Virus record (IMG/VR): IMGVR_UViG_3300042503_001060
Coordinates: 1 to 41,843 of that record
Reading direction: 5' to 3' (one strand)
Length of the DNA: 41,843 nucleotides
Source of the DNA: a virus
The position numbers and the translations under genes are program-made. The notes under the pieces are model-generated. The model ran no database searches. It was given only the letters and a program-made list of their open reading frames with translations, and was not told the origin of the DNA. Below are positions 6,321 through 12,574 of this stretch, one piece after another. The number at the start of each line of letters is the position of its first letter. The first letter of the stretch is position 1.

Positions 6321-7548
6321 TGTTTGCCGCCGCTACTTTGTTGTTTAGTTCCGCCGTCTCGACAGCCAAGCGCCAGTCGCGCAAGGTCCGCTCAATGTCC
6401 ATCGTCAGCACCTTGCCGTCGCCCTTGTGCGTCCGGTAGGAAGCAAACACGGCTGACAGGTGGTCGGCGGTTAGCCAGCCCTGCAACGTCCACGGCTTGC
6501 CCTGTCTGCCGGAGTGATACGGGTCGATAGCCATGGCCCAGTCAAACAACCATCGGGCATCCTCCAGCGGTTCGCGGTGCTGGAACTTGGCAAAGTTGGC
6601 CATGAGCGTTCCAGCCATGGGCATCACGGTCTTGGGCACGCAAGGCGCGTTCTTGCCGGCCATTACCTCGTTCCAGTGGTTGACTACCTCCAGCATCTTG
6701 CGCTTGGCAAAGATGGCATCCAGTTGGCCCGGTGTCAGTTCCTTGCGCACAGGCTTCCCCGCTGGCAGGTCCATGGCCAGTTGCGGCGGCTCGGCTGGCA
6801 GGATGCCTTTGCGCTTGGCGTCGGCTTGGGCCAGCTTCAATGCGGCTTCTGGGGTCAGCTTGGGCGGGACTCGAAAGTCTGCCCGGTTGGCCATCGGGTT
6901 GTCGTACTCGGCTTGCAGCTTGGCCCAAGGGTCCGGCATGTCTGGCCCGTCGTATTCGTCCGGCTCTTTGGCGATAGCCCGGACCTCGGCTGCGGTAGCA
7001 GACGTGTCTGTAGCTTTAGCTACAGAAGGTTCATCGTTACCGTTCCCGTTAGCGTTACTGTTACTGTTACTGTTACCGTTACTGTTGTCGATACCGTATC
7101 CAGACGGTTGCGATACGGTATCGACACGGTCTGCATACGGTATGCAAGGGGTATCAGATTGCCAAGCAACCCCTGCAAGCTCAGACTCGAACGCCAGCCT
7201 GACCGGACCAGCCGGCAGACCTGCAGCCACCTTGATCCAGCCGCTTCGGTTCTTGTCGTTGTAGCAATGACGCAGTGCGCTACCGGCGTGGTAGGCAATG
7301 CGGTTCTTTGCGTCATAGGCAATCAGGCAAGCGCCAACAAGCTCGGCAAGCAGCGCAGGAATCTGCGTACCAGGTATGCCAGATTCTTCCTCTAGCAGTG
7401 CTGGCCGAACGTCGACAACGCCGTGCTTTGTCTTGCCAGCCGCGCAGAACAGCTCAAGGTACAGTGCGCGTGCGGGGTAGCTAACCTTGCGCAAGTCACA
7501 GACGTTCCGGTAGTCAACCGGGTGGTATTCGTGTTCAAGGATTGGCAT
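6310..7548 (-). CDS. Replication initiator / helicase-loader-like protein (phage replisome organiser)
   Basis: 412 aa from the ATG at 7548 (GAGG seven bases upstream; a GTG two codons earlier is possible). Residues 1-115 look like a winged-helix DNA-binding domain (LYLELFCAAG...LLAELVGACLIAYD). A low-complexity Asn/Ser/Gly linker (about residues 153-173) follows, then a C-terminal region with WNEVMAGKNA, ARWLFDWAMAIDPYHSG and WTLQGWLTADHL, typical of phage O-type proteins that recruit DnaB. Directly upstream of dnaB. The DNA encoding the linker and the segment before it holds hexamer repeats and phased palindromes, so the protein probably binds its own gene as the origin. Confidence 0.75.
   Translation of the reverse strand: MPILEHEYHPVDYRNVCDLRKVSYPARALYLELFCAAGKTKHGVVDVRPALLEEESGIPGTQIPALLAELVGACLIAYDAKNRIAYHAGSALRHCYNDKNRSGWIKVAAGLPAGPVRLAFESELAGVAWQSDTPCIPYADRVDTVSQPSGYGIDNSNGNSNSNSNANGNGNDEPSVAKATDTSATAAEVRAIAKEPDEYDGPDMPDPWAKLQAEYDNPMANRADFRVPPKLTPEAALKLAQADAKRKGILPAEPPQLAMDLPAGKPVRKELTPGQLDAIFAKRKMLEVVNHWNEVMAGKNAPCVPKTVMPMAGTLMANFAKFQHREPLEDARWLFDWAMAIDPYHSGRQGKPWTLQGWLTADHLSAVFASYRTHKGDGKVLTMDIERTLRDWRLAVETAELNNKVAAANNEF
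7036..7089. repeat. Nine tandem GTTNNN hexamers
   Basis: Plus-strand units: GTTACC, GTTCCC, GTTAGC, GTTACT three times, GTTACC, GTTACT, GTTGTC. They encode the Asn/Ser/Gly linker of the initiator on the other strand and abut the palindromes at 7086-7146. The tract is richer in A+T than its surroundings. Confidence 0.85.
7086..7146. other. Probable replication origin: three palindromic iterons at exact 22-bp spacing
   Basis: Three odd palindromes share the core ATAC(C/G)GTAT: GATACCGTATC centred on 7095, GATACGGTATC on 7117, and TGCATACGGTATGCA on 7139. Centres are 22 bp apart, two helical turns, so all face one side of the helix. The first two also form a perfect 15-bp inverted repeat (7086-7100 with 7112-7126). 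Iterons plus a flanking repeat tract inside an initiator gene is the layout of the lambda O origin. Confidence 0.65.
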
Positions 7549-7732
7549 CGGCACACCTCACAGTTGAATCACCGAATCCCACGCGCCAACGTGGCAAACC
7601 TCTGCCGGCCACAACTGCACGAACAAAGGTGCAGCGGGTCCAGACTGGATCTGCGCCAACGTCAAAGCGGGAGGCACACCGCAGGCGACGTTGACGGTTC
7701 AGTGATTCAAGTGTGAAAGCGTGACGATACAC
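7535..7732 (-). CDS. Possible 65-aa leader ORF before the initiator gene
   Basis: A GTG at 7732 has GAGG only four bases upstream, follows the 7796-7769 promoter, and the frame ends overlapping the initiator start, as neighbouring genes do. The product is Arg-rich with no domain, so it may equally be an untranslated leader. Listed with low confidence because otherwise this 200-nt stretch has no gene. Confidence 0.28.
   Translation of the reverse strand: MYRHAFTLESLNRQRRLRCASRFDVGADPVWTRCTFVRAVVAGRGLPRWRVGFGDSTVRCADANP
7615..7634 (-). other. Hairpin in the initiator mRNA leader
   Basis: Perfect 6-bp inverted repeat CTGCAC/GTGCAG with an 8-nt loop in the leader of the replication operon. A 10-bp direct repeat GCGCCAACGT (7583-7592 and 7653-7662) flanks it. 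It may be a protein-binding or translational control site; it has no T-tract, so it is not an obvious terminator. Confidence 0.4.
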
Positions 7733-7766
7733 GGTGCCTCGGTAGCCCTTGGCGGGGCTGTCCTGT

Positions 7767-8681
7767 CTATTGTGCCACAGTCGCGGCAGGGGTCAAGGCG
7801 TCAAGCTGCGCCTGCAACTTGGCCAGCCGTGCGGTAGTGACCCGGATCCGCTGTTGAATCTCGCGGACCTTGCGGACCCGGTCGTACTCTGCCCGCTTGG
7901 CAATCCGCGCCAGCTTGATCTCTTGGGCCTGCTCTTTGCCGGCTGACGATTGCCGCCAGCGGTCGGCACAGGCGCAGTCGTCGCTACTGCGTCGCAGATT
8001 CTGGACGCCTACCTTCCAGCGTTTGGCGCAGACGGTGCACTCTGCGATAACCGTCCGGTTCTTGCCTTGCTTCTCTGCCTCCTCGATGACCTTGAGGCTG
8101 CCGAACACGTCACCAGGTAACGCAACGGTTCGCATGTTGTGCCGCAGGTCGGTGGCAGAATCCCGGCTACAGCCGCAAGACTGGACGGTCCCCTTGGCGA
8201 CGTGCCAGCGATGCACGTCTTTGACCACGCCGCACTCGCAGCGACAGCGGACCATGGCGCGGCCCTTTTGCGTCTCACTGTCGCCCAGCACTGTCAGCCG
8301 GTGGCAAACGTAGCCAACTGGCACGGTGACCCGCAGGCGGTAGCGGCTTGGCTTTGCCGGCTTTGGCTCCGGCTGTTTAAGTGTAACCGGCGCCAGCCCC
8401 AGCACGTCGAACAAAGCATCGACAATCTGCGGGCTTGGCATCTTGTCCACAGGCTTGTCGACAGGCACAAACGGCTGCCCCGGCCCCGCTCGCAGCTGGG
8501 TTATTGGCGGCGGTGCATGTACCGGCTTGGCCGCACTTGCACCGCACCGCTTGCACCTGGGCGGGCGGGCAGTTATGAGCGCCTTTGCGCACGACATTGT
8601 GTAACCGCAATAACACCTTGCGCTCCAGATTGCGCCGTTATGGTCCGTTATGGTCCAGTTTTGGATTTGCATCACATCCAC
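7767..8681 (-). CDS. Zinc-ribbon repeat protein, possibly nucleic-acid binding
   Basis: About 304 aa; possible starts are the GTG at 8681 and the ATG at 8672 (TGATG overlap with the upstream stop). The N-terminus has CYCGY...CKRCGA. The middle carries a repeat seen in many phage proteins: VCHRLTVLG, RCRCECGVVKDVHRW, GTVQSCGC, then a diverged second copy (VFGSLKVIE, CTVCAKRWKV, DDCACADRW). The C-terminal 80 residues form a charged coiled coil (IQQRIRVTTARLAKLQ). Paired CxC/CxxC knuckles suggest zinc-stabilised DNA or RNA binding. No catalytic HNH motif is visible, although such ribbons often accompany HNH nucleases. It sits directly before the replication operon. Confidence 0.6.
   Translation of the reverse strand: MDVMQIQNWTITDHNGAIWSARCYCGYTMSCAKALITARPPRCKRCGASAAKPVHAPPPITQLRAGPGQPFVPVDKPVDKMPSPQIVDALFDVLGLAPVTLKQPEPKPAKPSRYRLRVTVPVGYVCHRLTVLGDSETQKGRAMVRCRCECGVVKDVHRWHVAKGTVQSCGCSRDSATDLRHNMRTVALPGDVFGSLKVIEEAEKQGKNRTVIAECTVCAKRWKVGVQNLRRSSDDCACADRWRQSSAGKEQAQEIKLARIAKRAEYDRVRKVREIQQRIRVTTARLAKLQAQLDALTPAATVAQ
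7769..7796 (-). promoter_or_regulatory. Predicted promoter for the replication operon
   Basis: Minus strand: -35 TTGACC (7796-7791), 16-nt spacer, -10 CACAAT (7774-7769). It overlaps the 3' end of the zinc-ribbon gene and points to the initiator, helicase and modification genes. Confidence 0.5.
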
Positions 8682-8941
8682 CCCTTCTCCCGCAAAACCG
8701 CCTCGATACGGTCTTGCCGCGCCTCTATGTCAGCCAGTCGGGCCAGCGCGTCCGCGTTGGTCCGGTTCGCCGCACGGTGGGCGCAGTCGCGTTGAGCCTG
8801 TTCTTCTGCCTCGCTGGCGGCTTTCCAGCGCTCACCAGCCTCTTTGCTGCCCTTGGCTTGCAGCCATGCGTAGGCGACGCGCTCGTCTGACCCTGCGGCA
8901 TCAGCACGGCAGTCCGGGTCTTTGCAGTTTTGGCAGGTCAC
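8672..8941 (-). CDS. 89-aa Cys-rich N-terminal zinc-knuckle / coiled-coil protein
   Basis: A GTG at 8941 (GAGG seven bases upstream) overlaps the preceding stop (GTGA). It begins MTCQNCKDPDCRAD, one CxxC plus a further Cys, followed by an Ala/Glu/Arg helix with heptads (ARLADIEARQDRIEAVLREK). One of four consecutive small Cys-rich genes. Function unknown. Confidence 0.6.
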   Translation of the reverse strand: MTCQNCKDPDCRADAAGSDERVAYAWLQAKGSKEAGERWKAASEAEEQAQRDCAHRAANRTNADALARLADIEARQDRIEAVLREKGWM

Positions 8942-9339
8942 GGCAGCACCTCGCAAACTGGCAAGCCGTGGTGTGCCTCGACCATTCGCCGTGCCGCGTC
9001 CATGTCAACGTGTTGGGTCACGACGCCACCGCAGCGACTCCAAAAGTGCCCAGCCCAAAACCAAGCGCGGCCAGCCTCGCCACCGTAGGACCGCAGCACC
9101 AAGTCTGTCGGGCGGAATTCGTCCGCCTTCCACTTCGGCAGCACCTCCCGAAACTTGGCCAACTCGGCTTCTGCGGCAAGGCAGCGATCGCGCCAGTTGA
9201 CGGTGTGGTCGGCGCAAATGGCAGCGGCATCGGCAAAAGCCTGCAAAGAGTCGCCTGGCGCGTCGTGTGCCAGCATCACGGCTTTGCACGAGCCTCTTTC
9301 GCACTCTGGGCGGTCGCATCTTTCGCAGTTCGTGTTCAT
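8938..9339 (-). CDS. 133-aa Cys-rich protein of unknown function
   Basis: Begins MNTNCERCDRPECERGSC, a dense CxxC...CxxxxC cluster like its downstream neighbour, then a helical region and a compact C-terminal segment RAWFWAGHFWSRCGGVVTQH rich in Trp. ATGA overlap with the gene before and GTGA overlap with the gene after indicate coupled translation. No known family recognised. Confidence 0.6.
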   Translation of the reverse strand: MNTNCERCDRPECERGSCKAVMLAHDAPGDSLQAFADAAAICADHTVNWRDRCLAAEAELAKFREVLPKWKADEFRPTDLVLRSYGGEAGRAWFWAGHFWSRCGGVVTQHVDMDAARRMVEAHHGLPVCEVLP

Positions 9340-9548
9340 GGCACCCAGTCCAGTCCAACGTCTGCGTCGGGTTCGGTGTTGCGTTGTCCTGTGCCGCCAC
9401 AGGTCGGGCAGTCAAAGTATCCGTGGGACAGCGGATCCCACTGGCGACCCATGCCGCCGCAGGGCTCGCACTCCGGCGGGTCGTCGTCGTCGGGCGGGTC
9501 AAAGTCGCCGGTCCCCGGCAGGTTGCGGGCGGTCAGTAAGGTTCCCAT
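9336..9548 (-). CDS. 70-aa zinc-finger protein with DnaJ-like CxxCGG knuckles
   Basis: The ATG at 9548 has GGAGG at ideal spacing. After an acidic stretch (FDPPDDDDPPE) it carries CEPCGGMG and CPTCGGTG, the CxxCxGxG pair found in DnaJ zinc fingers, about 20 residues apart. One such pair can hold a single zinc ion. It may bind protein or RNA; there is no J domain. Confidence 0.6.
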   Translation of the reverse strand: MGTLLTARNLPGTGDFDPPDDDDPPECEPCGGMGRQWDPLSHGYFDCPTCGGTGQRNTEPDADVGLDWVP

Positions 9549-9549
9549 G

Positions 9550-9735
9550 TTAGCCTCCAAGCAAGCCGACAGTGCCGGCAATGGACAAGGCGCCGACGAC
9601 AAACGCGACGATGGCGCAGACGGTCCAGACAACAAGGCGGGTCTGTTCTGCCTGTTGGCAGTCGCAGCGTTGGCGCCAGCAGCCGCGGCAGGTGTCGACC
9701 AGGTGGCGGTCGTGGTAGCGGTTAGGGGTTCCCAT
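9550..9735 (-). CDS. 61-aa single-pass membrane protein with Cys cluster
   Basis: The ATG at 9735 follows GAGG and overlaps the regulator gene's end by 14 nt. The N-terminal half has CRGCWRQRCDC; the C-terminal half is one hydrophobic helix (VVWTVCAIVAFVVGALSIAG). It would sit in the host inner membrane. An early membrane-active or superinfection-exclusion role is possible but unproven. Confidence 0.6.
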   Translation of the reverse strand: MGTPNRYHDRHLVDTCRGCWRQRCDCQQAEQTRLVVWTVCAIVAFVVGALSIAGTVGLLGG

Positions 9736-9934
9736 TGGCCACCTCGCACAGGTCAGAAGTCTGGCAGCCGTACACAGCGGCAATCGCCCGCAAGTCGCGG
9801 TCACTCGGCTGGGTCGTGCCAGCTTCCCAGCGGCCTACCGTGCGAAGGCTGCAGGACAGGTCCGCAGCGGCGGCTTGCTGAGTCAGGTTGGCGGCCTCTC
9901 GGGCTTGCCTCAGTCGTTTGGGGTCGGGTGTCAT
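9722..9934 (-). CDS. XRE/Cro-type helix-turn-helix regulator
   Basis: 70 aa. RLRQAREAANLTQQAAAADL, SLRTVGRWEAGTTQPSDRDL and IAAVYGCQTSDL follow the HTH_XRE pattern end to end, so it is a minimal Cro-like DNA-binding domain. GGAG lies before the ATG. It probably represses a nearby promoter; the tandem promoters at 10.3 kb or the palindromes at 12.5-12.8 kb are candidates. There is no integrase, so a Cro-like role in timing is likelier than lysogeny control. Confidence 0.85.
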   Translation of the reverse strand: MTPDPKRLRQAREAANLTQQAAAADLSCSLRTVGRWEAGTTQPSDRDLRAIAAVYGCQTSDLCEVANGNP

Positions 9935-9957
9935 GGGGCTCCAATAGGTCAGGGTGG

Positions 9958-9980
9958 CGAGCAGTTTTGCGACTTGCTCG
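9958..9980 (-). other. Hairpin between the 79-aa gene and the XRE regulator gene
   Basis: Inverted repeat CGAGCA/TGCTCG with an 11-nt loop in a 56-nt gap. No T-tract on either side, so it is more likely an RNA processing or pausing structure, or an operator half-site pair, than a terminator. Confidence 0.35.
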
Positions 9981-9990
9981 GGTCGGGTGG

Positions 9991-10230
9991 TTAGGCAACG
10001 ACAGTCACGCGCCAGTTGTCGCCGTCGCCAGTCAGGTCACCCCAGAATGAGCGCGATCCATCATTTTCGTCGCAGGCGTCGTCACTGCTGTGGGACAAGC
10101 GATACCGTGCGCCGTCAGCATCATCGCCGTCGGGAATCTCAATGTGGACGATGCGGTTTTCTGCGATCGACAGGTTGATGGCGGCGTCAATGTCGTTGGC
10201 GTTGTTGCAGGTGATGGTCTGGCTGGTCAT
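9991..10230 (-). CDS. 79-aa acidic protein of unknown function
   Basis: Begins MTSQTITCNNANDIDAAI and is very acidic (SSDDACDENDGS, LTGDGDNW). GGGAG lies eight bases before the ATG. It is the first gene after the tandem promoters at 10.3 kb, so it should be strongly expressed early. The acidic, compact make-up would suit a DNA-mimic or a host-protein inhibitor, but that is speculation. Confidence 0.6.
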   Translation of the reverse strand: MTSQTITCNNANDIDAAINLSIAENRIVHIEIPDGDDADGARYRLSHSSDDACDENDGSRSFWGDLTGDGDNWRVTVVA

Positions 10231-10279
10231 GGTGGTGTCTCCCGTCAGCGTTTGGCGTCATTGCCTGCTGACATAAAGG

Positions 10280-10308
10280 AGTATGCGGACACCCTGACTA
10301 CAAGTCAA
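10280..10308 (-). promoter_or_regulatory. Tandem promoter, proximal copy
   Basis: Minus strand: -35 TTGACT (10308-10303), 17-nt spacer, -10 CATACT (10285-10280), upstream of the 79-aa gene. Confidence 0.55.
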
Positions 10309-10321
10309 GCTGTCTACACAA

Positions 10322-10351
10322 AGTATTTTGTGGGTGGTGTACGATTGTCAA
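10322..10351 (-). promoter_or_regulatory. Tandem promoter, distal copy
   Basis: Minus strand: -35 TTGACA (10351-10346), 18-nt spacer, -10 AATACT (10327-10322). The -35 begins within the T-rich tail of the terminator just upstream. Confidence 0.55.
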
Positions 10352-10387
10352 AAACACAAAAGCCCGCAGCGGGTTAGGCTACGGGCT
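10351..10387 (-). terminator. Rho-independent terminator after the 107-aa regulator
   Basis: Minus-strand transcript: stem AGCCCG/CGGGCT (10387-10382 with 10366-10361) followed by TTTGTGTTTTT. A nested CCCGC/GCGGG alternative exists. It ends the 13.7-10.4 kb transcript just before the tandem promoters start a new one. Confidence 0.75.
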
Positions 10388-10417
10388 CTTGCTGTGGGGC
10401 TGGGTTGTCGGGAAGGT

Positions 10418-10741
10418 CTACGCCGCGGTATCCTCGCGCCACTGCTGGATCGTGATGCGGGCCCGATGCGGCGGGCACTCGGCCTTGTACCGCTCCAGCT
10501 CTGCGGTCAGGCGCTTGTCGTCTGCGGGGTCACAGACCAGGACAGCCGGCTTGACACCGTACACACGGGCGATTGCGTGCAGCCTGCCGCCCATCAAAGC
10601 CAAGGAACCGCGTTCGGCGTGCCTCAGGGTGGTGATGCCGATTCGCGCGCGTTGCGCGGCAACCTCGGCTGTAATGCCGCTACGCTGGCGGTAGTCGATC
10701 AGGTGCAGGGGATGGGCTTGGGGGAGGGTTACGATGGTCAT
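10418..10741 (-). CDS. 107-aa XRE-like helix-turn-helix regulator
   Basis: The ATG at 10741 has GGAG nine bases upstream, inside a 25-bp repeat shared with the next gene. Residues about 10-65 fit an XRE fold: LIDYRQRSGITAEVAAQRA, IGITTLRHAERGSLALMG, RLHAIARVYGVKPAVLV. The C-terminal 40 residues are charged (RLTAELERYKAECPPHRAR). Probably a transcription regulator; last gene before a terminator. Confidence 0.72.
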   Translation of the reverse strand: MTIVTLPQAHPLHLIDYRQRSGITAEVAAQRARIGITTLRHAERGSLALMGGRLHAIARVYGVKPAVLVCDPADDKRLTAELERYKAECPPHRARITIQQWREDTAA

Positions 10742-10757
10742 GGGAAGCTCCAGAGGG
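10733..10757. repeat. 25-bp direct repeat over a translation start (copy 1)
   Basis: Identical to 10993-11017. It covers the Shine-Dalgarno GGAG, the ATG and first codons (Met-Thr-Ile) of the 107-aa regulator. Confidence 0.9.
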
Positions 10758-10779
10758 TGGAAGGGGTAGGGGTTGCGGG

Positions 10780-11001
10780 TTAGGCGCCAAACCAGAACTT
10801 GTGCTCTTGCCAGCCGTCCCAAGTGGTCACTGGGGAGTTGTGGCTGGTCTGCACAACATCGCAGCCGATTTTGACGATCGCCGCTTGTTTGGCCAGTTGG
10901 AACGGGTTTTGCGGGCCATTGTGGCGGGCCAGCTCCTCGTTGTTGCAGTAGACAATGTGCCGATCTGCAAGGCTGCAGACTGTGATGGCATAGATGGTCA
11001 T
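10780..11001 (-). CDS. 73-aa protein of unknown function
   Basis: Begins MTIYAITVCSLADRHIVYCN and ends EHKFWFGA. Mixed alpha/beta with several aromatic residues and no membrane segment. Its ribosome-binding region is a perfect copy of that of the downstream regulator, suggesting equal translation rates or a shared control. No family recognised. Confidence 0.65.
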   Translation of the reverse strand: MTIYAITVCSLADRHIVYCNNEELARHNGPQNPFQLAKQAAIVKIGCDVVQTSHNSPVTTWDGWQEHKFWFGA

Positions 11002-11017
11002 GGGAAGCTCCAGAGGG
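10993..11017. repeat. 25-bp direct repeat over a translation start (copy 2)
   Basis: Identical to 10733-10757, here covering the start of the 73-aa gene. Both proteins therefore begin MTI although they are otherwise unrelated. Confidence 0.9.
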
Positions 11018-11031
11018 GTCAGAGGGTTTGG

Positions 11032-11274
11032 CTAGACGGTGTGCCACTTCATTTCTTGGTCGCGACGAGTCAGGCCGTCCTCGCTGACAACCAGCAAGGC
11101 CCAAGAGATTGGGGTGTACCCTTCGTCGTCGGCGTCAAACTTCTCAAGAGCGTGCTCGGCAGAGTATGCCCAACAGCCCCATTCGCTGGTCGGGTCAATG
11201 GTCGGATCGTCGCTGTACCGGATGCGGTATCGCTTGAGTGTTCCGTTTGCGCCTGGTTTGGTCAGGTGTGGCAT
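11032..11274 (-). CDS. 80-aa protein of unknown function
   Basis: The ATG at 11274 follows AAGGA at good spacing, so the frame's extension to 11412 is not needed. Sequence MPHLTKPGANGTLKRYRIRY ... SAEHALEKFDADDE ... DQEMKWHTV resembles small phage proteins with a single beta-hairpin and helix, but no function is recognised. Confidence 0.65.
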   Translation of the reverse strand: MPHLTKPGANGTLKRYRIRYSDDPTIDPTSEWGCWAYSAEHALEKFDADDEGYTPISWALLVVSEDGLTRRDQEMKWHTV

Positions 11275-11323
11275 GGTTTGTCCTTTGAGCGTGATTGGTA
11301 TGCGCTCCCCACCTGTGGAAAGT

Positions 11324-11677
11324 TTACGGAGCGAGATACAGCCAGCCCTGCTCGCGGCAGATGTCCGGCAAGGTTTTGTACCCGCGGTAGTCAGAATGAT
11401 CGCCAATGACATTGCCGCAAACGGTCATGCCAGCCAAAGCTGCAGCCAGCTTGTCGTACCCGTACCCGTTTGCCGTCGCATAGTGCCACCGCTTGCCGTC
11501 GTCGGCAGTGTGGTCATACAGGGCAACGCGCAAGCGACCTGCGCCGTCCACGGGGTAAACCACGTCGATACGGGCGATGACTTCGGGCAGGCCGTCGCTA
11601 CCGGTGCGCACAACGCGACCGCTGCAGCATCGAGGGTGGTTTGCCAAAGTCCAGGGCTTGTTCTTGTAGTCGGTCAT
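11324..11677 (-). CDS. 117-aa protein of unknown function
   Basis: The ATG at 11677 has AGGAG upstream. Beta-rich, with ARIDVVYPVDGAGRLRVALYD and YDKLAAALAGMTVCG, and a Tyr/Gly-rich middle (ATANGYGYDK). First gene downstream of hammerhead element A, so its message would begin with a ribozyme-generated 5' end. Function unknown. Confidence 0.65.
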   Translation of the reverse strand: MTDYKNKPWTLANHPRCCSGRVVRTGSDGLPEVIARIDVVYPVDGAGRLRVALYDHTADDGKRWHYATANGYGYDKLAAALAGMTVCGNVIGDHSDYRGYKTLPDICREQGWLYLAP

Positions 11678-11706
11678 TGTGTGCTCCTATGTGCCAAAGG
11701 CGGTCT

Positions 11707-11758
11707 GGCCTCGTCAGGCAGCGCGATACGCTGCGACACCCCGTGGGGTGTTTCGGCC
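11707..11758 (-). ncRNA. Type II hammerhead ribozyme, element A
   Basis: Read on the minus strand: stem II 5' side GGCC, GAAA core, stem III (6 bp, tetraloop CACG) closed by the A15.1-U16.1 pair, cleavage triplet GUC, stem I (GCAGCG/CGCTGC, loop TATCG), core CTGACGA, stem II 3' side GGCC. All invariant hammerhead residues are present. Predicted cut lies between 11735 and 11734. It starts 9 nt after the stop of the 101-aa gene. Confidence 0.88.
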
Positions 11759-11767
11759 TGTGTTGGT

Positions 11768-12073
11768 CTATTCTGCGGCAATGCCCAGCTTGCCATGCTC
11801 GCGGGTCATCGGCACAAACCACGCCGCACCATCGCTGTCCTGCGTGAAGTAGCCGACAATGCGCTGACCCTTGCAGCGGGTTACGGCTGGGATGCTGAAA
11901 TAGGTGTCAGCGTAGGCCGTGGCATAGCAGGTCAGGCGCTTGTCGGTCCCTTGGATCGGGCAGTTCTTGACCTTGGCCCATGGCCCGAGGCAGTCAAACG
12001 GGCCGCCTGGCCGATAGCCAATTGCACCGTTAGCAAACTCGTACTTCTCACGTGCGGCAAACTTCTGTTCCAT
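11768..12073 (-). CDS. 101-aa protein of unknown function, flanked by two ribozymes
   Basis: The ATG at 12073 has GGAG upstream. Begins MEQKFAAREKYEFANGAIG and includes TCYATAYADTYFSIPAVTRC and IVGYFTQDSDGAAWFVP. Beta-rich, soluble, four Cys. If hammerheads B and A both cut, this gene is released alone on an RNA of about 395 nt (12129-11735). Function unknown. Confidence 0.65.
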   Translation of the reverse strand: MEQKFAAREKYEFANGAIGYRPGGPFDCLGPWAKVKNCPIQGTDKRLTCYATAYADTYFSIPAVTRCKGQRIVGYFTQDSDGAAWFVPMTREHGKLGIAAE

Positions 12074-12100
12074 GTGCTGCTCCTGTTGTGTCGGGTAACT

Positions 12101-12153
12101 GCCCATCGTCAGTGCAGGCGATACCTGCAGACACCCTAGCGGGTGTTTCGGGC
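12101..12153 (-). ncRNA. Type II hammerhead ribozyme, element B
   Basis: Minus strand: GCCC, GAAA, stem III ACACCC/GGGTGT with tetraloop GCTA, GUC, stem I TGCAGG/CCTGCA with loop TATCG, CTGACGA, then one extra T before GGGC of stem II. Predicted cut is between 12130 and 12129. The element begins on the base right after the stop codon of the 109-aa gene. The extra T could weaken stem II. Confidence 0.85.
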
Positions 12154-12483
12154 TCAATACGCGCTGTAGTGCACGGTCTCGTTTGGCTCGCGTGAACCGG
12201 GCCAGCCACAAACCACGTCCTCTACCGCCTCAATGGCTGACAGCAGCGCCAAGTAGCCTTCCTCATCTTCGGGCTGGCAAAGGGGCAGGCAGTCGCGGAA
12301 ATCGGCCAGAGCCATCGCGTAGTCGTCCCAAGTCATGTAGGACCATTCGCCACACTGCAACTTGTACAAGGGGCAGCCAATACCGCCATGCCAGTCTGTA
12401 GCGGTGAAGGCAGCGGCGAGCAGATCGCAGCTTGGCTCGTCGACGTGGTAGGTTCCTGCGGTCAGTTTGTAAGTGGTAGCCAT
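12154..12483 (-). CDS. 109-aa protein of unknown function
   Basis: MATTYKLTAGTYHVDEPSCD..., start ATG at 12483 with GGAG upstream. Acidic C-terminal half (LCQPEDEEGYLALLSAIEAVEDVV) with aromatic WSYMTWDDYAMALADF. No membrane segment and no known motif. Preceded by a predicted promoter and immediately followed by hammerhead B. Confidence 0.65.
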   Translation of the reverse strand: MATTYKLTAGTYHVDEPSCDLLAAAFTATDWHGGIGCPLYKLQCGEWSYMTWDDYAMALADFRDCLPLCQPEDEEGYLALLSAIEAVEDVVCGWPGSREPNETVHYSAY

Positions 12484-12524
12484 GGTCTGTTGCTCCAAGG
12501 GGCCGCAGTAGCGCGGCAGGTGAA

Positions 12525-12553
12525 CCCTAACAAACTCAGCGCAATGCTGTCAA
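12525..12553 (-). promoter_or_regulatory. Possible promoter for the 109-aa gene
   Basis: Minus strand: perfect -35 TTGACA (12553-12548), 17-nt spacer, but a poor -10 TTAGGG (12530-12525). The adjoining palindromes could be activator or repressor sites that compensate. Confidence 0.35.
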
Positions 12554-12574
12554 GTAGGGTCAGGTGAGAAAGTT

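Noticed and set aside
7036-7089. CRISPR-like array
   Set aside because: Units are contiguous 6-mers without spacers, and they are in frame in a coding region.
9722-10741. Lysogeny switch
   Set aside because: Two XRE-type regulators are present but there is no integrase, excisionase, partition system or recognisable attachment site, so temperate life is not supported.
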